From NCBI GenBank assembly GCA_903911925.1, contig CAIWFH010000140.1:1-61393 (forward strand): a stretch of 61,393 nucleotides of DNA. Direction: 5' to 3'. Positions 1-8,453 of this stretch are shown piece after piece. Position 1 is the stretch's first letter; each line of letters starts with the position of its first letter. The DNA is from an uncultured Acidobacteriaceae bacterium (lineage in GTDB: Bacteria > Acidobacteriota > Terriglobia > Terriglobales > Acidobacteriaceae). The notes beneath the pieces are model-generated. The model was not told where the DNA came from. It saw only the letters and a list, made by a program, of their open reading frames with translations, and made no database searches. Both the position numbers and the translations under genes were made by a program.

Positions 1-477
1 AGGCCGGAAAACGGCCTCAAGGGATCAAAAAGACAAGCAGCAACCCGTCTTTTCCGAAAGAAAACCGATTCACAATCAACAAATCAACTGCGCTCGCGTT
101 GTCGCCGCAAAATCACACACCTGCGCAGGGGTTCCCTAGATCGCTTTGTCTCGATTTATGCCGACGAGATGGACCGCTTCCCAGAGCGGTTCATGGTTCT
201 AATTATCGATTTTGACGGTAGAACAGATAGGTTGGATGTGGCAAAGGGAAGGATTCCCGAACATCTGGCTGAGCGAGTTTTCATTCTCGGCGCGCTGAAC
301 GAACCTGAGGATCTCAGGCGGGAGATTGGGTCTTATGAAACGATCGGTCTGGCCATGGCGAAGGACTGTCGCGAAAGGACCAACTTGATTTGGGCGCACA
401 GGGATCTATGCCATAACGAATCTGAAATCACTCGCTTGAAGGCAAAAGTTCGACCAATTTTGTTCCCGTCCGCATAA
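1..477 (+). CDS. Partial hypothetical protein with a LIDFDG-type acidic motif (5' end outside window)
   Basis: The frame is open from base 1 with no stop for 56 codons before the first ATG at 169, so this is probably the 3' part of a longer gene cut by the window edge. The reading DRFVSIYADE just upstream of that ATG continues smoothly into the FMVLIIDFDG motif. Later motifs are IPEHLAERVFILGA, EPEDLRR, ETIGLAMAKDCRE and VRPILF. The D-F-D run after a hydrophobic strand looks like a Rossmann/Toprim-like acidic site. I recall similar proteins beside AAA-type ATPases, but no partner is visible here. Function unknown; the coding nature of the last 100 codons is fairly secure, that of the first 40 less so. 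Confidence 0.6.
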   Translation, partial: RPENGLKGSKRQAATRLFRKKTDSQSTNQLRSRCRRKITHLRRGSLDRFVSIYADEMDRFPERFMVLIIDFDGRTDRLDVAKGRIPEHLAERVFILGALNEPEDLRREIGSYETIGLAMAKDCRERTNLIWAHRDLCHNESEITRLKAKVRPILFPSA

Positions 478-579
478 GGTCCTACGAACTTTAGATAATT
501 GAGCCCGGTGCCCCTCGCGCATGACCCGAATCTAGATAGGGGGGATCGAGGAAATTCAGCGAGTTCCGGAAAACCGACC

Positions 580-1347
580 TCAGTACCCCATCACGTTGTA
601 GCCGCAGTCTACATACATAATTTCGCCGGTGATGGCGCTGGAGAGGTCGCTGGCCAGGAACAGGGCAGTGCCGCCTACTTCAAGCTGATCGACGTTGCGA
701 TGCAGGGGGGCGCGCTCGGCGTGGGCTCGCATCATGTCGCCCAGATCGCCCACGCCGCGCGCGGCCAGCGTCTTGATGGGGCCCGCGGAGATGGCGTTGA
801 CGCGAATGTTCTTCGGTCCCAGGCTATAGGCAAGGTAACGGACCGTGCATTCCAAGCCGGCCTTGGCCACGGCCATCACGTTGTAGTGCGGGACCACTTT
901 TTCTGAAGCGTAAAAGCTGAGGGTGAGGATGCTGCCCCCCTCGGTCATCAACGGCGCGGCGGCGCGGCTGACGGCGATGAGCGAGTAGACGCTGACGTCC
1001 ATGGCCACCCGGAAGCCGTCGCGGCTGGTGTTGATGAAATCGCCGCGCAGATCCTCGGCGGGGGCGAAGGCCACAGCGTGGACCAGGATCTCGATCTTGC
1101 CGAACTTTTCTTTGATGGCGACAAAGAGTTTCTCGATTTGCTCGTCGCTGGAGACGTCGCACTGAAAGCCCTGCGCGCCGGGCAGTTCGTCGATGAGGCT
1201 TTGGGCCTCGAGCTTCATGCGTTCGTTTTGATAACAAATGGCCAGGGTTGCTCCGGCCTCGTGGAGCTTTTGGGCGATACCCCAGGCGATAGAACGCTTG
1301 TTGGCCAGCCCGAAGACCACGGCCGTCTTACCCGCCAAATTGATCAT
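580..1347 (-). CDS. fabI: Enoyl-[acyl-carrier-protein] reductase (NADH)
   Basis: FabI reduces the trans-2-enoyl-ACP double bond in the last step of each type II fatty acid elongation cycle, in the cytoplasm. The 255-residue protein is normal length. The N-terminal dinucleotide site reads GLANKRSIAWG, and the catalytic set is Tyr146 (FYASE), Tyr155 and Lys162 (YNVMAVAK, the Y-x6-K of the FabI branch of SDR enzymes). I chose the ATG at 1347 (MINLAGKT) over the longer frame starting at 1503 because a GGAGG site lies just upstream and the family begins there. It follows murI on the same strand, with about 60 bases between them. Confidence 0.97.
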   Translation of the reverse strand: MINLAGKTAVVFGLANKRSIAWGIAQKLHEAGATLAICYQNERMKLEAQSLIDELPGAQGFQCDVSSDEQIEKLFVAIKEKFGKIEILVHAVAFAPAEDLRGDFINTSRDGFRVAMDVSVYSLIAVSRAAAPLMTEGGSILTLSFYASEKVVPHYNVMAVAKAGLECTVRYLAYSLGPKNIRVNAISAGPIKTLAARGVGDLGDMMRAHAERAPLHRNVDQLEVGGTALFLASDLSSAITGEIMYVDCGYNVMGY

Positions 1348-1408
1348 GCTTGCTTGTTTCCTCCGTGGCCCCTGTGCAGGGGATGCCGGGCCACCCTTTA
1401 TTACAATA

Positions 1409-2236
1409 TCAGCCTCCCAGGTCAACAAGCTCCACTTTGCCCGTGGGACGGCCCAGGAACGCAGAACCGAGGCGCTCGAACTTGTCCACGGAGTCGGTGG
1501 CAAAGCAGCGCAGGGCCGGTGGAAAGGCAGGAGTGCCGGTGGGCCCGTTGGCGCGGCCGTTGACCAGGCGCACGGCGGCTTCGGCCGCGGCTTCGGCGGA
1601 GTCGATAACCCGCATGCCTGCCGGAACGGCCTTCTCGATGAGCGGGCGCAGCAGCGGGTAGTGGGTGCAGCCCAGCACCAGCGTGTCGGCGTTCAGGCCC
1701 TTGGCGGCGGCTTCGGCGTTGAGTTCTTCAAGATAGATGCGGATAACTTCGGCTGTGACGGGGTGGTTGGTCCAGCCTTCTTCAACCAGCGGCACCAGCA
1801 GGGGGCAGGCTTTCTCAATGCCATGCAGCCCCCGGGCCTGGCATGCGGCGGCGTAGGCGTGGCTTTGTACGGTGGCGTCTGTGGCGATGACCAAAACGTC
1901 ACCGGTGCGCGAGGCGGCGCGGGCAGCTTCTGCGCCGGGCTCAATCACGCCCAGCACCGGCACCGGCACCGCATCCTGAATGGCGTCAAGGGCCAGGGCG
2001 CTGGCCGTGTTGCAGGCGATCACCAGGAACTCGGCGCCCTGCTCGCGGACCAAAAACTGCGCGCTTTCGGCCGCGTAACGCGCAATCGTCCGGCGCGATT
2101 TTGAGCCGTAGGGCAGCCTTGCCGTATCGCCCAGGAAGGCGAATTGGGCCTGCGGCAGACGTGCCGCAAGTGCGCGAAGCACGGTGAGGCCGCCAAAGCC
2201 GGAATCGAATACGCCGATAGTCGGGGGCATGGCCAT
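1409..2236 (-). CDS. murI: Glutamate racemase
   Basis: MurI converts L-glutamate to D-glutamate for peptidoglycan precursors. The 275-residue protein opens with the glycine-rich IGVFDSGFGGLTV motif and carries the two catalytic cysteines, Cys75 (IACNTAS) and Cys190 (LGCTHYPLL). The start ATG at 2236 shares one base with the stop of the upstream gene (TAATG) and follows a G-rich run that could act as the ribosome site, so translation is probably coupled to the hypothetical Rossmann-like gene before it. A longer in-frame start at 2293 exists, but it lacks family support. Confidence 0.96.
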   Translation of the reverse strand: MAMPPTIGVFDSGFGGLTVLRALAARLPQAQFAFLGDTARLPYGSKSRRTIARYAAESAQFLVREQGAEFLVIACNTASALALDAIQDAVPVPVLGVIEPGAEAARAASRTGDVLVIATDATVQSHAYAAACQARGLHGIEKACPLLVPLVEEGWTNHPVTAEVIRIYLEELNAEAAAKGLNADTLVLGCTHYPLLRPLIEKAVPAGMRVIDSAEAAAEAAVRLVNGRANGPTGTPAFPPALRCFATDSVDKFERLGSAFLGRPTGKVELVDLGG

Positions 2237-2856
2237 TACCCCCCCGGCCTTGTCTGATTTGCGATACGGGCCAAAGAACTCGAAAACCGGCACAATTCGT
2301 TGAATACGCTTCTGTCGTATGGATTGCTCGTGCCGTTTCTCAACAGAATCGAGTCGAAGTGCTTATCGACAAAGCGATACACGGTTAGCATCTCTGGCAC
2401 TGACGGCGCATTGTCACGCGAGAAAGCGTTGCGAAGTTCACGAAGAACGCCCTCTGGCGTGCCTTCGTGGATATAGGGATCGGTCCCGTCCAGGTCGCTG
2501 GCCGATCTCTGGAGTCGAAAGGGCTCTGACTCCCAGACGAACCAGGTATGGTGGTCAGGGTTGAGAATTTCCCAGGTGATTGTCATGCCCAATTCAAGTG
2601 GCATATTAAACCGTGGAGCTGCGGCCGGCGCCGGGCTGATTTCTACTCTGGAGAGATCGTGGATGGAATAGCGGCAACTCTGGATGAGTTCAAAGACTCG
2701 GTTCAGCCTGCGTTTCCCGCCCGGGACTTCGGAAGCGAGATGCGGAACCAAATTCAGTTGATAGAGCCCTACGATGTAAGCAACGTAAAGGCTTGAGAAT
2801 TCTTTGTCGTAAGGAACGTTCAGGAATACGGCGACTGGGTCAGGCGGCGGAGGCAC
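2236..2856 (-). CDS. Hypothetical Rossmann-like protein (TIR/nucleoside deoxyribosyltransferase-like)
   Basis: This 206-residue protein starts with the strand AVFLNVPYDKEF, followed by CRYSIHDLSRVE and then PRFNMPLELGM. The order strand, polar D in HDLS, and ELG on a helix resembles the TIR/nucleoside 2-deoxyribosyltransferase group, where the glutamate of an N-x-x-E-L-G or F-E-L-G motif is catalytic. That is a fold-level guess, not an identification. Further conserved-looking blocks are HTWFVWE, DLDGTDPYIH and EGTPEGVLREL. The start is a GTG with AGAGG upstream, overlapping the preceding small gene by 17 bases; the stop overlaps murI by one base. A nucleotide-processing effector or toxin with the small gene as partner is possible but unproven. 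Confidence 0.75.
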   Translation of the reverse strand: MPPPPDPVAVFLNVPYDKEFSSLYVAYIVGLYQLNLVPHLASEVPGGKRRLNRVFELIQSCRYSIHDLSRVEISPAPAAAPRFNMPLELGMTITWEILNPDHHTWFVWESEPFRLQRSASDLDGTDPYIHEGTPEGVLRELRNAFSRDNAPSVPEMLTVYRFVDKHFDSILLRNGTSNPYDRSVFNELCRFSSSLARIANQTRPGG

Positions 2857-3037
2857 GCTTGCGCCTCTTTTCCGGTCGAATTGAGGTTACGGGCGCCTCT
2901 TCCTGACGGGAAAGTTGATCCTTGAACTCGTTCACAAGGATTCGCAACGCTTTCTCGCTAGCCTTGGTGATTGGGAAGCGCTTCACCATCTCTTCATGAG
3001 TGGGGCCTGGAGCCGTGATGTGAACCGACTTGGGCAT
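2840..3037 (-). CDS. Small hypothetical protein, partner of the Rossmann-like gene
   Basis: The 65-residue product begins MPKSVHITAPGPTHEEMV and ends in a basic tail (RPEKRRKRASAA). The middle, ITKASEKALRILVNEFKDQL, predicts two helices and could be a small DNA-binding or antitoxin-like fold; no known family is recognised. It overlaps the next gene by 17 bases, so the two are surely co-translated. Its size, charge and position first in the pair resemble an antitoxin or regulator in front of an effector, but this is inference. The ribosome site is weak. Confidence 0.7.
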   Translation of the reverse strand: MPKSVHITAPGPTHEEMVKRFPITKASEKALRILVNEFKDQLSRQEEAPVTSIRPEKRRKRASAA

Positions 3038-3088
3038 GGCACTATCTTACTGCGAATTCGGCGGAATTGAAACAGCGAGGCGGGGCGT

Positions 3089-3742
3089 TCATTGGTGTGC
3101 TCCCTCTGCCGTTGGCACCGCCTCCGTGGCCAGGTAGGTGCGGGTCAGGTCGGCGTGCCCGGCCAATGTATGGCGCTCAATGCCATCAACCAAAAAGCGG
3201 ACCTGGGTGACGCGGGGAAAGTTGGCGTGCAGCGTGCCGCAGATTGAGAGCACGGTGAGCGTTTCAGTCTCCAGGCCCGAGGGGTGCGAGGATACGAAAG
3301 CGCCGGTCAGGTTGACCACCGCCAGTTCTGCGTCAGGGTGCAGAGGGTCCTTTTCGCCGAGGGCAGGCAGCAGGTACACCTGGCTCACGGCATTGCCGCC
3401 GCCCGGCGCCGGGTGAGACGAGTCGGGGGTGGAGTAGAGATCAAGCAGCTTGCCCAGAATCGCCCGCGCCCGGGCGCCGGGATCGGCAGGCAGGGGCAGG
3501 GAATGGGTCTGGGCCAGCAGGGTGTTGTCGGCATCGTTGGCCACCAGCAGGGTCGCCTGCTCGGCGGGGGCCACCAGGGGAGCGTTGGTGGGAGCCGAAT
3601 CTTCGCCGGCAATCAAGCGCTGGTGGGCGCGGTCGCGCAACTGCCACAGCACCACGGCCATCACCAGCGAAGCCGCCAGCAGTACCGAGAAAATGACCTT
3701 TTGATGGCGGGGGATCACTGCGCGTGGGCCTCCGTTTGCCAT
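3089..3742 (-). CDS. GerMN-domain membrane protein
   Basis: The 217-residue protein has a short cytoplasmic N terminus, one membrane segment (about residues 16-34) and a C-terminal GerMN domain recognisable by AVVNLTGAF, LSICGTLHANFP and VRFLVDG. GerMN domains are known from germination proteins and from envelope lipoproteins in non-sporulating bacteria, where they lie next to cell-wall amidases. That fits here: the start lies 28 bases inside the amidase gene upstream, so the two are translated together. A role in peptidoglycan remodelling is inferred from context. Confidence 0.88.
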   Translation of the reverse strand: MANGGPRAVIPRHQKVIFSVLLAASLVMAVVLWQLRDRAHQRLIAGEDSAPTNAPLVAPAEQATLLVANDADNTLLAQTHSLPLPADPGARARAILGKLLDLYSTPDSSHPAPGGGNAVSQVYLLPALGEKDPLHPDAELAVVNLTGAFVSSHPSGLETETLTVLSICGTLHANFPRVTQVRFLVDGIERHTLAGHADLTRTYLATEAVPTAEGAHQ

Positions 3743-4398
3743 TCAAGCAGGGCCGCGGCCAGAGCCCCGGCCACTCGCGACTGGTAGCCCGCATTGTCAA
3801 GATCGGCGGTTGTTTTCAGGCTGGCGTCGCGGTCCGGCGCCATTTCAACGGCCACGGCTGGGCAGGCCATGCTGTCTACCCCGGGCAGCGAAGAGCGGCT
3901 CAGGGTCACCGTCACGCCGGCATGCAAAAGGGCGCTGTTCAGCACTCCGGCCAGGGCCAGCGAGCGAGTGACCCACGCCGCCTGCGCGGTCTTCCACGGG
4001 GCAAAGCGGCTGGGCTGCATGGGGTAAAGCGAAGAGACGAAAAGATGAACGCCCGATCCGCTTTCGGATGCGTGCAGGCTAATGCAGGCCTGGGCGTTGG
4101 CGTGGTTGGCAATCTCCGCGCGATGGTTCAGGTCGATCCCGGTGTCCTGTTCGCGCGTGGTAATCACTTGAACGCCGCGTACCCCGAGCTGCGAGCGCAA
4201 CCGCACGCTCATGGTCAGGGTGTAGGCCTTTTCAGGCTGGCCGCTTGCGAGGCGCCCACCGTAGTCATCTCCGCCGTGAGCCGCGTCCAGAACCACGACA
4301 AAACGGGGCTGCGGGGCCGGCGGAGCGGGTGGGGCCTGTGCGGAGGCCGTCATTCCCGCGGCCAACAAAACAGCCGCGATCCAACTAGTCCAGCGCAT
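3715..4398 (-). CDS. N-acetylmuramoyl-L-alanine amidase (Amidase_3 type), exported
   Basis: A signal peptide (cleavage near ASAQA, residue 21) precedes an Amidase_3 domain that cleaves the amide bond between MurNAc and the stem peptide. Likely zinc ligands are His41 (DAAHGGDDYGG), Glu56 and His109 (SLHAS), with Glu185 (VAVEMA) as the catalytic acid. The protein is 227 residues with no cell-wall binding repeats. It overlaps the DUF1015 gene upstream by 14 bases and the GerMN gene downstream by 28, giving a tight three-gene unit. Confidence 0.9.
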   Translation of the reverse strand: MRWTSWIAAVLLAAGMTASAQAPPAPPAPQPRFVVVLDAAHGGDDYGGRLASGQPEKAYTLTMSVRLRSQLGVRGVQVITTREQDTGIDLNHRAEIANHANAQACISLHASESGSGVHLFVSSLYPMQPSRFAPWKTAQAAWVTRSLALAGVLNSALLHAGVTVTLSRSSLPGVDSMACPAVAVEMAPDRDASLKTTADLDNAGYQSRVAGALAAALLEWQTEAHAQ

Positions 4399-5710
4399 AA
4401 ATGGTCAAGCCGCTCAGCAGCTTGGGGAAGAAGTCGGTGGCCTTCTGAGGCATCACTTCGCCGGCAAAAGCCACTTCTCGCAGTTGCTCCATGGTTACGG
4501 GGTTGGTGAGAAAGGCAACGTTTGCCTCGCCGCGGCGCACCTGCTCCACCGCTTCTCCGGCATCGCGCAGATAGCGGATATTCGTCTGCTCGCGGACCTT
4601 TTCAGCGTCGAGGCCCAGGAGCCGGTCGAGGACGATGGTATGCAGTTGGCTCAGGTCAAGCTGGCGCTGGCGCTCGGGAAGGGCGGCCAGCACAGCGGCA
4701 ACGGGCCCGGCTTTGGAGCGCAGCAGAAGAGCCCCGGCGCGGCTGACGGCCACAAAGGCCGTGCCTGGCTGCTTGGCCAGGGTCTCAACGTAACTCACCC
4801 CTTCGCCGGTCGGCAGCAGCTCCACGGTAAAGAACTCTTCGGCGGCGCGCGCAAAAGCGGCCAGGTCAAAGCTCGCCAGGCTGTGGACTACGCGATGGGT
4901 GGGCAGAATCTCCAGGCCGTCGGAGTCCATGTTCACAAAGCTCATCATCACGGCAGCTTCAGGGTAGGCGGGCTGCGGCAGGCGGCCGGTACTGTGCTCG
5001 GTTTGCGCGGCGGCCTTGGCGGCGTGTTCCTTTGAGTAGTTGAGGGCGGTCTCGTAGCGGTGGTGGCCGTCGGCGATAATCAGCTTCTTGTCGGCCATGG
5101 CGGTGGTCAGCAGGCGAATGGCCGCCGGATCGTTGACCTTCCAAAGCCGGTGCAGGACTCCGTACTCGTCGGTGACTTCGGCCTCCGCGGGGCCGTTGCC
5201 GTCGTAGAGAATCTTCTCGATGCTGCATGAGGGGTCAGAGTACAGCATGAAAATCTGGCCAAAATGCGCGTGGGTGGCCTTCAGCAGGTTGAGCCGGTCG
5301 CTTTTGGGCTTTGAGAGGGTCTGCTCGTGCCGGAAGACTACCTGCTCGGCGTAGTCATGCAGCTTGCCCAGGGCGATAAATCCGCGCCGCTCTCTTGTTT
5401 CCTGCGTTCCAGGGACGGTAAATCGCTGCGAATAGGCAAAGATGCAGGGGTCTTTCTCCTGCACCAGCACGCCCTGTTCGCGCCATGCGGCAAAGTCGCG
5501 CGCGGCGCGGGTATAAACGCTTTCACCCCGCTCTGCGTCAAATAGTTCCGGCAGTCCGAGAATAATTCGCACCAGGTTGTAGGGGCTGCGCTGGTAGTAG
5601 GCCTGCTGCATGGCCGGAGAAATCTTGTCGTAGGGCTGGGTAACCACGTCGTCCAGCTTTACGGCGGATGGATTGTAACGCCATGCTCGAAATGGATAGA
5701 TGCGGGCCAT
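4385..5710 (-). CDS. DUF1015 family protein
   Basis: The 441-residue protein matches DUF1015 in length and motifs: the N-terminal PFRAWRYN, the VVTQPYDKIS segment and the central ADGHHRYETAL motif. The biochemical role of the family is not established; the histidine-rich motif suggests metal or nucleotide binding. No signal peptide or membrane segment is seen, so it should be cytoplasmic. It is the first gene of the unit with the amidase and GerMN genes, overlapping the amidase start by 14 bases. Confidence 0.92.
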   Translation of the reverse strand: MARIYPFRAWRYNPSAVKLDDVVTQPYDKISPAMQQAYYQRSPYNLVRIILGLPELFDAERGESVYTRAARDFAAWREQGVLVQEKDPCIFAYSQRFTVPGTQETRERRGFIALGKLHDYAEQVVFRHEQTLSKPKSDRLNLLKATHAHFGQIFMLYSDPSCSIEKILYDGNGPAEAEVTDEYGVLHRLWKVNDPAAIRLLTTAMADKKLIIADGHHRYETALNYSKEHAAKAAAQTEHSTGRLPQPAYPEAAVMMSFVNMDSDGLEILPTHRVVHSLASFDLAAFARAAEEFFTVELLPTGEGVSYVETLAKQPGTAFVAVSRAGALLLRSKAGPVAAVLAALPERQRQLDLSQLHTIVLDRLLGLDAEKVREQTNIRYLRDAGEAVEQVRRGEANVAFLTNPVTMEQLREVAFAGEVMPQKATDFFPKLLSGLTIYALD

Positions 5711-5939
5711 GAGGAAGGTCTTGCTCCAGATTCAAAAGGCGGTTTTAGCGTTTGCGGCTCTCATCCTGCTCAATGCGGGGCCGTTGCGCTCAGGCTAGAT
5801 TGTATCTCAGCGGCCAATGCGGGCAGGGTTCCCGGGCTTCAAGAAAGGCGCAGGGAGCCGTGACAATGGAATGACACAGCGATTACGCCAATCGAGCGGC
5901 AACCGTGCTAATATCGCCATCAAACTTGGGTGTAACAGC

Positions 5940-7019
5940 ATGAAGAAGCCTGGTCCAGAACGCGAGACTGCAGCAACGCAGGGCCATCGGAGGCCGTTCG
6001 ACCTCGGATCGGTCTACTGCGCTCTTTTTGCAGTCATTTGCGTGTCCGTCGCCCTCGGCCAGGACGCCCCGCTCGACAAGGTGCATGTGCCGCCGCCGGC
6101 CGCCACAACGCCGGGCGCCGCGGAACCCGCCGGGGCAGAGGCGCCGGCGGTCAGCGGCCCTGACGCACTCAAGATCCGGCCCGGCTCCCGTATCCTGTTA
6201 AACGTGGATATGGTGCTGGTGCCGATTACCGTGACCGATCCAATGAACCGACTGGTGACCGGCCTCGAGAAAGAGGACTTCCAGGTCTTTGAGAACGGCG
6301 GCCAGCAGAAAATCAGCACCTTCGCCGCCGAGGACGCTCCGGTGTCGATCGGCATCGTCTTCGACCTGTCCGGCTCAATGAACTCAAAGCTGATCCGCGC
6401 CCGGGAATCGATTCTGCAGTTCATCAAGACCGCCAATCCGCAGGATGAGTTTTTTGTCATCGGCTTCAATGACCGGCCCGAGCTGATTGAGGACTTCACC
6501 GGTTCGGTTGAAGATATCCAGGCCCGACTGGCAACCGTGCGCAGCGGCAAGCGCACCGCCCTGCTTGACGCCATTTACTATGCCGTGGTCAAGATGAAAG
6601 ACGCGCGCCACGAGCGCAAGGCAATCCTGGTTGTCTCTGACGGCGGCGACAACAACTCCCGCTATACCTCGGGCGAGCTTCGCTCCCAGGTGCGCGAGTC
6701 CGACGTGGAGTTGTACGCCATCGGCATCTTCGACCCCTATGCGCCCACCCCCGAAGAGCGTTTTGGCCCCATGCTGCTCAACGACCTGAGCGAGGAGACC
6801 GGCGGACGCATGTTTCGCGTGGACGATATCGCGGAAATGGGCGATATCGCAGAGAAGATTTCAACCGAGCTGCGCAATCAATATGTCATCGGTTTTCGTC
6901 CCAAAGACCTGACCCGCGACGGCAAGTGGCGTAAAGTGAAGGTGAAGATAAATCCACCGCAAGGGTTGCCACCACTCACTGTCCATGCACGCACCGGCTA
7001 CTATGCGCCAATGCAATAA
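5940..7019 (+). CDS. Secreted VWFA-related (acidobacterial type) protein 1
   Basis: A 359-residue exported protein: a hydrophobic segment (about residues 24-40, ending VALGQ), a proline/alanine linker, a strand-rich part containing VTGLEKEDFQVFENG, then a von Willebrand A domain with the metal-ion site D142-x-S-x-S (FDLSGSM). The preceding D-F-x-V-x-E-x-G segment is the hallmark of the family called VWFA-related Acidobacterial domain. The ATG at 5940 (MKKPGP) gives the best signal peptide; longer frames start at 5817 and 5871. The ligand is unknown. The next gene is a paralogue that begins inside its 3' end. Confidence 0.9.
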   Translation: MKKPGPERETAATQGHRRPFDLGSVYCALFAVICVSVALGQDAPLDKVHVPPPAATTPGAAEPAGAEAPAVSGPDALKIRPGSRILLNVDMVLVPITVTDPMNRLVTGLEKEDFQVFENGGQQKISTFAAEDAPVSIGIVFDLSGSMNSKLIRARESILQFIKTANPQDEFFVIGFNDRPELIEDFTGSVEDIQARLATVRSGKRTALLDAIYYAVVKMKDARHERKAILVVSDGGDNNSRYTSGELRSQVRESDVELYAIGIFDPYAPTPEERFGPMLLNDLSEETGGRMFRVDDIAEMGDIAEKISTELRNQYVIGFRPKDLTRDGKWRKVKVKINPPQGLPPLTVHARTGYYAPMQ

Positions 7020-8064
7020 CGCGGTCCTCGCAGTTCTGCTTGCCGGGGCTGTGCTTTCGCTGCCCGCACAGCAATCCTCAGCGCCGGCAGTTCCGGCGCA
7101 GGCGCCTTCACTCACCGTGGACCGCGACCCGGTGCGCTCCCCGGACTCCGAAGCGCCTGCCGCCGAGCCCCTGCACAAAGCAGGTGAAGGGTATGTCCTG
7201 CACCAGGACGTAGAAGAGGTGGTGCTCAATGCCACCGTGCTTGATGGCACCCGCCTGGTTCCGGACCTGAAAAAGGAAAATTTCGAGATACTCGAAGACG
7301 GCGTCCGCCAGAACCTGATCAGCTTTCAGCATACTGACCTGCCGGTCTCTATCGCGCTGGTGGTTGACAACTCCGGCTCCATGTCCAGGAAGCGGCCTTC
7401 GGTCAACAAGAGCGCGCTGGATTTGATTCAGGCCTCCAATCCGCAGGACGAAGCCTTTGTGGTCAACTTCTCCGATGAAGCCTTCATCGACCAGGAGTTT
7501 ACCTCGGACGTGAGAAAGCTGCGCGACGGGCTGGCGCATATCGAGTCGCGCGGCGGAACGGCTCTTTACGATGCGGTGGTGGCATCCGCGGACACACTGG
7601 CGGCCGACGCCAAACGGCCCAAGCAGGTGCTGATCCTGATCACCGATGGGGAAGACAACGCCTCGGCGCTCAACCTGGAGCAGACCATCAGCCGGGTCTC
7701 GCGGTTGTCGGGGCCGGTTATCTACTCCATCGGGCTCTTGTTTGGCGATGACATGACTCGCTCCGAGGTGCGCAACGCGCGCCGGGCCTTGGAGATGCTC
7801 TCCACCGAGACCGGCGGCATGGCTTTCTTCCCCAAGTCGATTGAGCAGGTTGACCAGATAGCCGCTGAAGTGGCGCGCGACATCCGCAACCAGTACACGC
7901 TGGGGTACCACTCGACCAAGCCGACCACCGAGCCGGGCTTCCGCCGCGTGCAGGTGATCGCCTCAGGCAAGGGCGCGACAAAGCAACTCACCGTCCGCAC
8001 CCGCACCGGGTACTTCCCAGTGGCCCGCAGTGCCAAAAAGACCGCTTCGGCTGCAGTGCAGTAG
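7003..8064 (+). CDS. Secreted VWFA-related (acidobacterial type) protein 2
   Basis: This is a paralogue of the gene before it: signal peptide (VLAVLLAGAVLSLPAQQ), the segment VPDLKKENFEILEDG, and a VWA domain with metal site D122-x-S-x-S (VDNSGSM). It is 353 residues from the ATG at 7003; another ATG in the same frame lies at 6985. Both lie inside the end of the upstream gene, so translation is probably coupled. Two adjacent copies that have kept the same architecture suggest an old tandem duplication and perhaps a pair acting together in the periplasm. Confidence 0.9.
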   Translation: MRQCNNAVLAVLLAGAVLSLPAQQSSAPAVPAQAPSLTVDRDPVRSPDSEAPAAEPLHKAGEGYVLHQDVEEVVLNATVLDGTRLVPDLKKENFEILEDGVRQNLISFQHTDLPVSIALVVDNSGSMSRKRPSVNKSALDLIQASNPQDEAFVVNFSDEAFIDQEFTSDVRKLRDGLAHIESRGGTALYDAVVASADTLAADAKRPKQVLILITDGEDNASALNLEQTISRVSRLSGPVIYSIGLLFGDDMTRSEVRNARRALEMLSTETGGMAFFPKSIEQVDQIAAEVARDIRNQYTLGYHSTKPTTEPGFRRVQVIASGKGATKQLTVRTRTGYFPVARSAKKTASAAVQ

Positions 8065-8113
8065 CTTCGTCCGCGACGGCGGCGAAGCGTAATTCTGCGT
8101 TCCACCGGAGGGA

Positions 8114-8190
8114 GCTGGGGCCTTCAGGCCCCTGAATACCGCACCTCATCGGAAGGCCTTCAGGCCCGGGCCTTTTCCACCGCACCACGC
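8114..8190. repeat. Short repeat with paired GGCCTTCAGGCC hairpins
   Basis: Two copies of the palindromic core GGCCTTCAGGCC lie about 45 bases apart, and both are near TTCCACCG words (8101 and 8174). The layout looks like a two-hairpin REP-type element. It sits between the second VWFA gene and a broken transposase. Confidence 0.6.
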
Positions 8191-8451
8191 TCAGTTGTGC
8201 AAATGGAGAGGCATGGGGTCCAACGGGCCGCAGGCAGCGGAACTGAAAGGGTGGGCTTGCGGCGTCGACACTAGTCCGCGGCGAACGGGGTTCTCCTCGA
8301 TATATCGAATACAGTTCCGAAACTTCTCCTGGTTCATGATCTGGCTCTCGTTGAAACTGCGTTCCCACACATCCAGCTTGCTTTTCAGGCGGAAGGAGAA
8401 GCCCCCTTTGATGAACTGCATAGCCTTTTCGAGTGAAACATCGGGAGCCGG
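8191..8451 (-). pseudogene. Truncated REP-associated tyrosine transposase (Y1_Tnp/RAYT)
   Basis: The frame encodes only the C-terminal half of a RAYT: PDVSLEKAMQFIKGGFS, VWERSFNESQI and RYIEENPVRRGLV. The last is the helix that carries the catalytic tyrosine (Y in RYIEENP). The N-terminal half with the HUH motif is absent. The break falls exactly at a REP-like half hairpin (8454-8470), followed by a full one (8497-8537), so insertion or recombination at a REP is likely. The intact relative at 55439-56029 gives the comparison. Confidence 0.8.
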
Positions 8452-8453
8452 GC

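Noticed and set aside
1238..2104. A 288-codon plus-strand frame over fabI-murI
   Set aside because: It mirrors murI, whose cysteine motifs are clear.
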